From NCBI GenBank assembly GCA_035632555.1, contig DASQGO010000087.1, positions 1-11,028 of the forward strand: a stretch of DNA of 11,028 bases, in the 5' to 3' direction. This stretch comes from 2-02-FULL-62-14 sp035632555. GTDB lineage: Bacteria > Nitrospirota > Nitrospiria > Nitrospirales > Nitrospiraceae. Both the position numbers and the translations under genes were made by a program. Below, piece by piece: positions 5,506 to 11,028 of the stretch. The notes beneath the pieces were generated by a model. It ran no database searches. It had not been told where the DNA came from and saw only the letters and a program-made list of their open reading frames with translations. Numbering within the stretch: position 1 is the first letter of the stretch; each line of letters starts with the position of its first letter.

Positions 5506-6813
5506 ATGAGTGTGCCCCGACGGCGAGCAGCTCAATCCGATCTCTTTCAGAAAAAACGCGCGCCCGGCGTGAATGCCGACATGACCGCGCCGCTGGCCGA
5601 ACGGATGCGTCCTAGCGACTTTCCGGATTTCGTCGGCCAGGATGACATCATCGCGCCGGGCCGTCCGTTGCGCCGTGCGATTGAGACTGACACTCTCGCC
5701 TCTGTCATTTTCTGGGGTCCGCCGGGATCCGGCAAGACGACGCTGGCCCACCTGATCGCGCGCAAGACCAAGGCCGAGTTCGTGGCTTTTTCCGCCGTCA
5801 CGGGTGGCGTGCCGGAATTGCGGCAGATCATCACGGAGGCCGAGCAGCGGGCGGCGGTGAGCGGGCAGCGGACCATCCTCTTCGTCGATGAAATTCACCG
5901 GTTCAACAAGGCCCAGCAGGATGCCTTTCTTCCGCACGTCGAACGAGGGACGGTGATCCTAGTCGGCGCGACGACGGAAAATCCTTCGTTTGAAGTCATC
6001 GCGCCGCTGCTATCGCGTTCCCTGGTCGTCGTGCTGAAGCCCTTGCCCGACGAGGCGATGGGGGCCATTCTCGATCGAGCGGTAGCCGACCGCGAACGGG
6101 GAATGGGTGCTTTGAATGTCATGTTGGCGCCGGAAGCGCGCCGACGCTTGATCGGGTTCGGCAACGGCGATGCCCGCGCGGCCCTGACGGCGCTGGAATT
6201 TATCGTCACGCAAACACCGGCCGGGTCGGACGGCCGTGTCATCATCGATGAACGGGCGATGGATGCGGCGCTGCTGAAGAAGGCGCTCCGCTACGACAAG
6301 GCCGGAGAAGAGCATTACAACCTGATCTCCGCCTACATCAAGAGCTTGCGCGATTCTGATCCGGACGGCGCACTCTACTGGCTTGCTCGGATGCTGGAAG
6401 GCGGGGAGGATCCCAAATTCATCGCACGGCGGATGGTGATCTTCGCGTCGGAGGATATCAGTAATGCAGATCCTTTCGCGCTCGTCCTGGCGGTGGCCAC
6501 GTTTCAAGCGGTGGAATCGGTCGGGTTGCCGGAAGCGCAAATTAACCTGGCCCACGCAACGACCTACCTCGCCACGCGCCCGAAGGACAATGCGTCGTAT
6601 GTGGGGCTGCTCGAGGCGCTGAGAGACGCGCGCGAACACGGCAATCTAGAGGTGCCGGTGCATCTTCGCAACGCTGTGACGTCGCTCATGCGCGACTTGG
6701 GGTATGGGAAGGGGTACCGATATGTCCACAATGATCCTACTGCAAAAAAAGAGCAGCACCATTTGCCAGAAACTCTTAAAGGCAAACGGTATTATCGACC
6801 CAAGCCATTGTAA
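5506..6813 (+). CDS. rarA: Replication-associated recombination protein A (RarA/MgsA), AAA+ ATPase
   Basis: A clamp-loader-related AAA+ ATPase that acts at stalled or damaged replication forks. I chose the ATG at 5506 (435 residues; E. coli 447) because AGGAG lies 7 bases ahead. The frame is open further upstream, but that part overlaps the promoter and the divergent gene and is not conserved. Motifs are Walker A GPPGSGKT (71-78), Walker B LFVDEIH (125-131), sensor-1 region GATTENPS (154-161), arginine finger R171 in LLSRS, and the C-terminal MgsA_C region with YNLISAYIKS, PDGALYWLARM, ASEDI.NADP and VPVHLRNA. Residues 10-14, QSDLF, fit the bacterial sliding-clamp-binding pentapeptide. It appears monocistronic with its own promoter, and a hairpin with a T-rich tail follows. 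Confidence 0.96.
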   Translation: MSVPRRRAAQSDLFQKKRAPGVNADMTAPLAERMRPSDFPDFVGQDDIIAPGRPLRRAIETDTLASVIFWGPPGSGKTTLAHLIARKTKAEFVAFSAVTGGVPELRQIITEAEQRAAVSGQRTILFVDEIHRFNKAQQDAFLPHVERGTVILVGATTENPSFEVIAPLLSRSLVVVLKPLPDEAMGAILDRAVADRERGMGALNVMLAPEARRRLIGFGNGDARAALTALEFIVTQTPAGSDGRVIIDERAMDAALLKKALRYDKAGEEHYNLISAYIKSLRDSDPDGALYWLARMLEGGEDPKFIARRMVIFASEDISNADPFALVLAVATFQAVESVGLPEAQINLAHATTYLATRPKDNASYVGLLEALRDAREHGNLEVPVHLRNAVTSLMRDLGYGKGYRYVHNDPTAKKEQHHLPETLKGKRYYRPKPL

Positions 6814-6864
6814 TAAAAAGATAATTTATTATCGCTGGCACTGGTCCGCCGGGACTGTTTGTTT
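6811..6864 (+). terminator. rarA 3' region: AT-rich palindrome and candidate terminator
   Basis: Two structures follow the rarA stop. First is an AT-only inverted repeat, TAATAAA (6811-6817) with TTTATTA (6825-6831), overlapped by GATAAT/ATTATC (6820-6825/6828-6833). Second is a 6-pair stem, 6842-6847 with 6852-6857 (two G-U pairs, loop GCCG), followed by TTTGTTT (6858-6864). The second resembles a modest intrinsic terminator. The AT patch stands out against the GC-rich surroundings. Confidence 0.4.
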
Positions 6865-6876
6865 CTGACTTCGCTG

Positions 6877-6904
6877 TGGACAAATTAAGATGATTGGCTA
6901 TACT
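6877..6904 (+). promoter_or_regulatory. Promoter of the PilZ-like gene
   Basis: TGGACA (6877-6882) and TATACT (6899-6904) are spaced by 16 bases; each is one mismatch from consensus. The predicted transcript start near 6911 lies downstream of the possible TTG start at 6894 and upstream of the ATG at 6933. It therefore also decides the start codon of the following gene. Confidence 0.6.
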
Positions 6905-6932
6905 GGAGGCTCCCAAGACTAAGAGGGTGCTG

Positions 6933-7298
6933 ATGGAAACCGGTCAGGAGAATCAGGAACGTCGGCGGGCGGTGCGAATCACGTTGATCGGTCCGGCACG
7001 GGTCGGTTCCCGGATCGAGCAGCGGGCGGTGTCAGCCGTGATCGACAATGCCAATCGGGCCGGAGCCGGCTTTCACGCCAAGGAATCGTTGGTGGCGAAC
7101 GAGCCGGTCACGGTGTGCTTTGCGTTCCTGGATCACCTGGGCAAGGACCATCAGGAAAAGCTGGCCGGCCGCGTCGCTTGGGTCAGGTCGTGGGAGAAGG
7201 GGCATTTGATCGGAGTGGTCTGGGACCGCCTTGTGGCGAAGGACAACAGCCCCTGGCTGGCATCCTTTCTCGACTACAGCATGCAGCAAACTGCCTAA
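6933..7298 (+). CDS. PilZ-like domain protein
   Basis: A 121-residue, single-domain protein. PilZ domains bind cyclic di-GMP and modulate motility, exopolysaccharide or other outputs. Evidence is the N-terminal RRAVR (residues 11-15, the RxxxR c-di-GMP motif) followed by a beta-rich domain. About 25 residues on comes DNANRAGAGF (38-47), which occupies the place of the [D/N]-x-S-x-x-G motif, then a strand with GRVAWV and a HLIGVVW strand typical of PilZ barrels. The second motif is degenerate (N39-x-N41-x-x-G44, Asn for Ser), so ligand binding is uncertain. The start is ATG 6933 with AGAGGG 5 bases ahead; the in-frame TTG at 6894 lies inside the promoter. There are no membrane segments. The stop codon overlaps the stop of the convergent ABC-F gene. 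The family call is fairly secure; the output pathway is unknown. Confidence 0.75.
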   Translation: METGQENQERRRAVRITLIGPARVGSRIEQRAVSAVIDNANRAGAGFHAKESLVANEPVTVCFAFLDHLGKDHQEKLAGRVAWVRSWEKGHLIGVVWDRLVAKDNSPWLASFLDYSMQQTA

Positions 7299-9142
7299 CC
7301 CGCCAGTTTCTTTTTGACGTCTTCCAGTTCCTGCGACAAATCGGTCCATTGAGCGTTGAGCCGGTCCAGATCCTTCTTCCACTTCTCCTGCTCATGGTGC
7401 AATTCGTTCCAGCGGGAAAATTTCTGGTACAGCGCCGGGTCGGCCAGCTCCTGATCACGGTCCTTGATGCGCGTTTCCATCTCGGCGATCTCCGCTTCGG
7501 CCCGCGCGACCTGCTTTTCCAGGCGGTCGCGTGATTTCGTGAGGTCCCGCCGGTTTGGTTGGGTACCGCCCTGCGCGCCGGCTCCGGCAGGCGGCGGAGC
7601 GTTCTTGCTGGACTTCTGAGCCTTTTGCTGGGCTGCCGTCGGCCGCAGATCCTCGCTGCTTTCCTTGATGGACTCCAGTTCCTGCGCCCGCTTCCAGAGG
7701 TAGTATTCATAGTCGCCGTGAAAATCGCGGGCCTTGCCGTCCTCGATTTCCACGACACGCGTGGAGACGCGCATGAGAAAGGTCGGATCGTGCGAGATGA
7801 AGACGATCGTGCCGGGAAAATCGGTCAGGGCGTCGGTCAGCACGTCCACCGAGGCCGGATCCAGATGGTTGGTCGGCTCGTCCAGGAGCAGCGTATTGGC
7901 CGGCTCGACCAGCATGCGGGCCAGGGCCACGCGGTTGCGCTCGCCCCCGCTCAGGGCCTTGATGGGTTTCTTCTGGTCGGGGCCGGAAAACAGGAACGCC
8001 CCGGCAAGTCCGCGCAGGAAATTCCGCTCCGCCCGCGTGGAGACTTCCTCGAGCGATTCCAGGATCGTGTGCTCGGGATTCAGCGTTTCGGCCTGGTGCT
8101 GTGCGAAATAATGCAGCGTGACGCCGTGTCCCACGGTCCGCATGCCTTTGTCGAACGGCAGCACGCCGGCCAGCATCTTGAGCAGCGTGCTTTTGCCGGC
8201 GCCGTTCTCACCGACCAGCGAGATGCGTTGCCCGCGCTCGACGGAAAAGTTGAGATCGGCATACACAACAGTCTCGCCGTAGCTCTTGGCGATATGGCTC
8301 AGCTCGAGCACCTGCCGTCCGCTGGCGGCGGGCAGGGGGAATTTGAACCGCACGCGCCGCTGGTCGCGCTTGATCTCGATCAGCTTCACTTTCTCGATCT
8401 GCTTGATGCGGGACTGGACCTGGCTGGCTTTGTTGGCCTGGTAGCGGAACCGGTCGATGAATTTTTGGACCCGGGCGACTTCCTTCTGCTGCCGGTTGGC
8501 GGCGAGCTGCTCGTGCGTGTCGCGCTCGGACCGCTGGCGCTCAAAGTTCGTGTAGTTGCCGCGGTATTCCTGGATCTGGTGATGGCGCAATTCCCAGATA
8601 TGCGTGGCGATCCGGTCGAGAAACTTCGTGTCGTGGCTGATGACCAGGATCGTCATCTTGGAGTTGACCAGAAAATCCTCGAACCATTTCTGTGTGGGCT
8701 TGTCGATGTGGTTGGTTGGCTCGTCGAGCATCAGCACGTCGGGGTTGGAGAGCAGCAGGTGGGCCAGGGCCACACGCATCCGGTAGCCGCCGGAGAGGGC
8801 TTCTATCGGCCGTTCAAAGTCCTGCTGCGCGAAACCCAGTCCGGCCAGGATGCGCTTGGCTTCGTGTTCGGGGTAGAGATCGCGGTGGGCCGCATCCAGC
8901 ACGGTTTTGCCGGCGAGGGCTTCCAATTCCTGCGGCAGATAGCCGATTTTCAGTTTCGGGCGTTTGCGGATGGTTCCCTCGTCCGGCGACTCTTCCCCGA
9001 GAATCATGCGCAGCAGGGTGGTTTTGCCGCTTCCGTTGGGACCGACGAGGCCCGTGCGTGTATGCGGACGCAGATGCGCAGTCGCATCCTTCAGCAGAAT
9101 GCGCGTCGCAAATTGCTTATTGACGTGTTCGATTTGGAGCAT
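7295..9142 (-). CDS. ABC-F family ATPase (YheS/YdiF-like ribosome-associated factor)
   Basis: A 615-residue cytoplasmic twin-ATPase without membrane domain. ABC-F proteins bind the ribosomal E site and relieve stalls or assist translation. NBD1: Walker A GPNGSGKT (34-41), signature LSGGY (116-120), Walker B MLDEPTNHID (138-147), H-loop H170. The inter-domain linker (about 190-280) includes YRGNYTNFERQR and FIDRFRYQANKASQVQSRIK, which resemble the E. coli YheS and B. subtilis YdiF linkers. NBD2: Walker A GENGAGKS (311-318), signature LSGGE (397-401), Walker B LLLDEPTNHLD (418-428), H451. A Pro/Gly/Ala-rich spacer (about 505-530) leads to a C-terminal coiled coil (about 532-613). All ATPase residues are intact. 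The ATG gives the canonical N-terminus, but no strong ribosome-binding site precedes it. I see no clear promoter in the upstream gap. A housekeeping role is likelier than antibiotic resistance. Confidence 0.95.
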   Translation of the reverse strand: MLQIEHVNKQFATRILLKDATAHLRPHTRTGLVGPNGSGKTTLLRMILGEESPDEGTIRKRPKLKIGYLPQELEALAGKTVLDAAHRDLYPEHEAKRILAGLGFAQQDFERPIEALSGGYRMRVALAHLLLSNPDVLMLDEPTNHIDKPTQKWFEDFLVNSKMTILVISHDTKFLDRIATHIWELRHHQIQEYRGNYTNFERQRSERDTHEQLAANRQQKEVARVQKFIDRFRYQANKASQVQSRIKQIEKVKLIEIKRDQRRVRFKFPLPAASGRQVLELSHIAKSYGETVVYADLNFSVERGQRISLVGENGAGKSTLLKMLAGVLPFDKGMRTVGHGVTLHYFAQHQAETLNPEHTILESLEEVSTRAERNFLRGLAGAFLFSGPDQKKPIKALSGGERNRVALARMLVEPANTLLLDEPTNHLDPASVDVLTDALTDFPGTIVFISHDPTFLMRVSTRVVEIEDGKARDFHGDYEYYLWKRAQELESIKESSEDLRPTAAQQKAQKSSKNAPPPAGAGAQGGTQPNRRDLTKSRDRLEKQVARAEAEIAEMETRIKDRDQELADPALYQKFSRWNELHHEQEKWKKDLDRLNAQWTDLSQELEDVKKKLAG

Positions 9143-9425
9143 GGCAATACTGATCCATTGAATGTGTACTCAGCGCGTGAACAAGAACAGACGAAGGCGT
9201 CAGTCAGAGGAGGAGGACGAAGTAAAGAGATGGGAGCATCATCAAGCTAACTGAGACAGAAGATACGTCGCGCAGCGACACCCTGCTTAGCGGTCAAACG
9301 CCACGGCCCGTTGGTACTATTGGCGCGCCACTGTCTGAAGGCATGAAGTCCGGATGTTTCAGTCGCGCCAACAGCGCCGCGTAGAGAGTAGCAAGAAGCC
9401 ACTGGACTACGTGCCGCGGTTGGTA
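9143..9425. other. Gap between ABC-F gene and tRNA-Ala: no gene, two large hairpins
   Basis: I find no supportable coding region here. Open frames running through it from the tRNA are translations of tRNA sequence. Nearest the ABC-F start is a purine-rich + strand stretch (9206-9236), which would be a pyrimidine-rich leader on the - strand. Hairpin A pairs TTGGCGCG (9320-9327) with CGCGCCAA (9364-9371), continued by ACTG (9330-9333) with CAGT (9360-9363) after a 2-base bulge. Hairpin B, arms about 9374-9384 and 9407-9417 with one mismatch and one G-U pair, has a small inner stem (9387-9392 with 9398-9403). B ends 8 bases from the mature tRNA 3' end. Neither is followed by a T-run. They may end or process the tRNA transcript, or be a structured RNA. 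Confidence 0.5.
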
Positions 9426-9501
9426 TGGTGGAGCTGGCCGGGATTGAACCGGCGACCTCCTGCATGCCATGCAGGCGCGCTCCCAACTGCGCCACAGCCC
9501 C
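9426..9501 (-). tRNA. tRNA-Ala, anticodon GGC
   Basis: Read on the - strand, 76 bases fold into a full cloverleaf. The acceptor GGGGCTG pairs with CAGCTCC and includes the G3-U70 pair that marks alanine tRNAs. The D stem is GCGC/GCGC, the anticodon stem CCTGC/GCAGG with loop ATGGCAT, and the T stem GCCGG/CCGGC with loop TTCAATC. The anticodon GGC is at 9466-9468 (+ strand gcc), and CCA is encoded at 9426-9428. It reads GCC and GCU codons. It is a single gene, divergent from purA, and no integrase lies beside it. Confidence 0.97.
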
Positions 9502-9581
9502 ACGCGACCGACGTAAATTGTCAGAAAGTCATAGGGAGAACGGTCCGGAACAGAGGGGATGCTAACACGGGCTCGCCTTGC

Positions 9582-9610
9582 TTGACAAGCTTGACGGTGC
9601 ATCCTACTAT
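9582..9610 (+). promoter_or_regulatory. Strong sigma-70-type promoter of purA
   Basis: TTGACA (9582-9587) and TACTAT (9605-9610) are spaced by exactly 17 bases, the best promoter in the window. The expected transcript start is about 9616-9618. The -35 lies in a direct repeat, GCTTGAC at 9580-9586 and again at 9589-9595, with the palindrome CAAGCTTG (9586-9593) between them. That could be an operator, but I do not recognise the regulator. Confidence 0.75.
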
Positions 9611-9615
9611 TGAGC

Positions 9616-9683
9616 GCACCAAGCTCTGCCAGGCTCTGATGTGGTGCATTCAGCCCGGTCAGGGCTCTTTTTTTGAGCAGAGC
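9616..9683 (+). promoter_or_regulatory. purA leader with intrinsic terminator-like hairpin (candidate attenuator)
   Basis: Between the purA promoter and its start codon, AGCCC (9652-9656) pairs with GGGCT (9662-9666) over a 5-base loop. It is followed by C and seven T (9668-9674), an intrinsic-terminator layout. No + strand gene lies upstream for it to terminate. Competing pairings are visible. GCACCA (9616-9621) pairs with TGGTGC (9642-9647). GG..CTGA (9632-9639) pairs with TCAGCC (9650-9655), which would take up the terminator's 5' arm. Two GCTCTG copies (9623-9628, 9633-9638) are each complementary to CAGAGC (9678-9683). The leader does not match any riboswitch class I know. The stem is short (5 pairs). 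Confidence 0.6.
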
Positions 9684-9696
9684 GATTTGAGGACGC

Positions 9697-11028
9697 ATGG
9701 CGAATCTCGTAGTCGTCGGCACCCAGTGGGGCGACGAAGGCAAGGGTAAGATTGTGGACATCCTGTCGCGCGACGCGGACATCGTCGTGCGCTATCAGGG
9801 CGGGTCCAACGCGGGCCACACGGTCATCAATCACCACGGCACCTTCGTGTTTCATCTGATTCCATCCGGCATTCTCTATCGCGGCAAGACCTGCATGATC
9901 GGCAACGGCGTTGTCATCGATCCGGCCTCGATGATCGAGGAAATGGACGGGTTGCAGGCCAAGGGCATCAAGATCGGGAGAAATTTCGTCGTCAGCGAGC
10001 GGGCGCACGTCATCCTGCCCTATCACAAGGCCATCGAAAAGGCCTCCGAGCAGTCCAAGGGCTCTCGAAAGATCGGGACAACCGGGCGCGGAATCGGGCC
10101 GTCTTACGCCGATAAGATGGCCCGCATCGGCATCCGCGTGGGGGATCTGCTCAACCCGCAGCTCTTCCGGCGCAAGCTGGAGGAAAACGTCGCGGAGATG
10201 AACACGTTTCTGCAGCGGCTCTACCAGATGGAGGGGTTCCAGGTCGAAAAGATCTTTCAGCAGTACCGGGGCTATGCCGACCGACTGAAGGACCATGTCA
10301 CCGATACGACGGTGTTACTGAACAACGCCATCGAACGCGGACAGTGCGTGCTGTTCGAGGGCGCACAGGGCACGCACCTGGATGTGGACTGCGGGACCTA
10401 TCCCTATGTCACGTCTTCCAGCGCGGCGGCCGGCGGTGCCTGCACCGGAACCGGCGTCGGGCCGACGAAAATCGACGGGGTCCTGGGCATCGCCAAGGCC
10501 TACACGACGCGGGTGGGCGGCGGGCCGTTCCCGACCGAGTTAAAGGATGCTGTGGGCGGAGGTCTGCAGGAACGGGGCAAGGAATTCGGCGCCACGACCG
10601 GACGGCCGCGGCGCTGCGGCTGGTTCGACGGGGTCGTCGTGCGCTATGCCACGCGTGTGAACGGGCTCACTTCGCTGGCCGTTACCAAGCTGGACGTGCT
10701 CGACGGCTGCACGGAGATCAAGCTCTGCACCGGGTATCGTTACAACGGCCGTCTCTACAAGGATATGTCAGCGGATCTGCAAGTGTTGACGGACTGCGAG
10801 CCGGTCTATGAAACCTTCAAGGGCTGGTCGACGCCGACCACCGGGATTACGTCCTATGCCAAACTCCCGTCGCAGGCGAAGCGGTATCTCACGCGGATCG
10901 AGGACGTGGCCGCCTGCCCGATCGATATCATCTCCACCGGATCGAAGCGCGACGAAACGATCGTGCTCAACAATCCAATGGCGCAGAAACGGCGCAGGCC
11001 GACGGCCAAATCCCGCTCCAAAACCGCC
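9697..11028 (+). CDS. purA: Adenylosuccinate synthetase, 3' end beyond the window
   Basis: Joins IMP and aspartate, driven by GTP, to adenylosuccinate, the first committed step to AMP; cytoplasmic homodimer. The ATG at 9697 gives the canonical N-terminus, with GAGGA at 9689-9693 (short 3-base spacing). The P-loop-like GDEGKGK is at residues 12-18, and the catalytic D13 and H41 have E. coli numbering. GTTGRGIGPSYADK, GTHLDVDCGTYPYVT and TTGRPRR with R303 and R305 are also in place. Alignment is essentially gap-free over 428 residues, about the full family length (E. coli 432). The frame remains open to the last base (444 codons) with no stop. Residues 429-444 are a Lys/Arg-rich extension (7 basic of 16) of unknown final length. 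Its own promoter and a terminator-like leader suggest control by attenuation. Confidence 0.97.
   Translation, partial: MANLVVVGTQWGDEGKGKIVDILSRDADIVVRYQGGSNAGHTVINHHGTFVFHLIPSGILYRGKTCMIGNGVVIDPASMIEEMDGLQAKGIKIGRNFVVSERAHVILPYHKAIEKASEQSKGSRKIGTTGRGIGPSYADKMARIGIRVGDLLNPQLFRRKLEENVAEMNTFLQRLYQMEGFQVEKIFQQYRGYADRLKDHVTDTTVLLNNAIERGQCVLFEGAQGTHLDVDCGTYPYVTSSSAAAGGACTGTGVGPTKIDGVLGIAKAYTTRVGGGPFPTELKDAVGGGLQERGKEFGATTGRPRRCGWFDGVVVRYATRVNGLTSLAVTKLDVLDGCTEIKLCTGYRYNGRLYKDMSADLQVLTDCEPVYETFKGWSTPTTGITSYAKLPSQAKRYLTRIEDVAACPIDIISTGSKRDETIVLNNPMAQKRRRPTAKSRSKTA

Noticed and set aside
5041..5937. 298-codon - strand frame spanning the hydrolase, the gap and rarA
   Set aside because: It crosses two well-supported genes in a wrong frame and has no recognisable domain.
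7559..9250. 563-codon open frame on the + strand, antisense to the ABC-F gene
   Set aside because: It is a shadow of a GC-rich gene with all ABC-F motifs on the other strand. It shows no domain and low-complexity composition.
9311..9377. Integron attC-like site in the hairpin region beside the tRNA
   Set aside because: The ends do not fit the RYYYAAC and GTTRRRY core boxes, and there is no integrase or cassette gene.
9247..9495. Short - strand frames running through the tRNA
   Set aside because: Their N-terminal parts are translations of the tRNA-Ala itself, a common artefact. The remainder shows no family resemblance.
9639..9749. Leader peptide beginning MWCIQPGQG in the purA leader
   Set aside because: The ATG lacks a good ribosome-binding site, the frame runs on into purA, and there is no run of regulatory codons, so a classical leader peptide is not supported.
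9607..10296. 229-codon - strand frame antisense to purA
   Set aside because: It overlaps the purA promoter, leader and conserved coding region. It is a shadow frame.

Overview
The window is GC-rich bacterial chromosomal DNA made mostly of housekeeping genes. No plasmid, phage, transposon or CRISPR sequence is visible. The gene set (monomeric NADP isocitrate dehydrogenase, a NuoF-type flavoprotein paired with an ISC-type ferredoxin, a PTPS-type enzyme beside folE, PilZ, an ABC-F ATPase) and the heptanucleotide intergenic repeats look to me like a Nitrospira-type genome (Nitrospirota). That is an impression from memory at moderate to low confidence. No single marker in the window proves it.

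Layout, left to right. (1) 1-1504: the C-terminal two thirds of a monomeric isocitrate dehydrogenase, followed by a hairpin. (2) 1718-4570: a promoter and a probable four-gene operon on the + strand. It holds a NuoF-like NADH/FMN/4Fe-4S subunit, a 2Fe-2S ferredoxin, a 6-pyruvoyl-tetrahydropterin synthase/QueD-family enzyme and GTP cyclohydrolase I. Heptamer repeats sit at the ferredoxin/PTPS junction. (3) 4614-5405: an alpha/beta hydrolase on the - strand, convergent with folE and divergent from the next gene. (4) 5506-6813: rarA, a replication-linked AAA+ ATPase. (5) 6933-7298: a small PilZ-like protein with its own promoter, tail to tail with (6) 7295-9142: a - strand ABC-F ATPase whose stop codon overlaps the PilZ stop. 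(7) 9426-9501: tRNA-Ala(GGC) on the - strand, with two large hairpins just downstream of it. (8) 9582-11028: purA with a near-consensus promoter and a terminator-like hairpin between promoter and start codon. The purA 3' end lies outside the window.

How the genes may work together. The NuoF-like protein and ferredoxin probably form a small NADH-linked electron-transfer pair. FolE and the PTPS-type enzyme catalyse consecutive steps from GTP to a tetrahydropterin, which feeds folate, queuosine or biopterin-type cofactors. The remaining genes are functionally independent. The observations most worth following are the apparent attenuator in the purA leader, the NuoF/ferredoxin pair with no NuoE or NuoG nearby, and the heptamer repeats that have run into the ferredoxin C-terminus.
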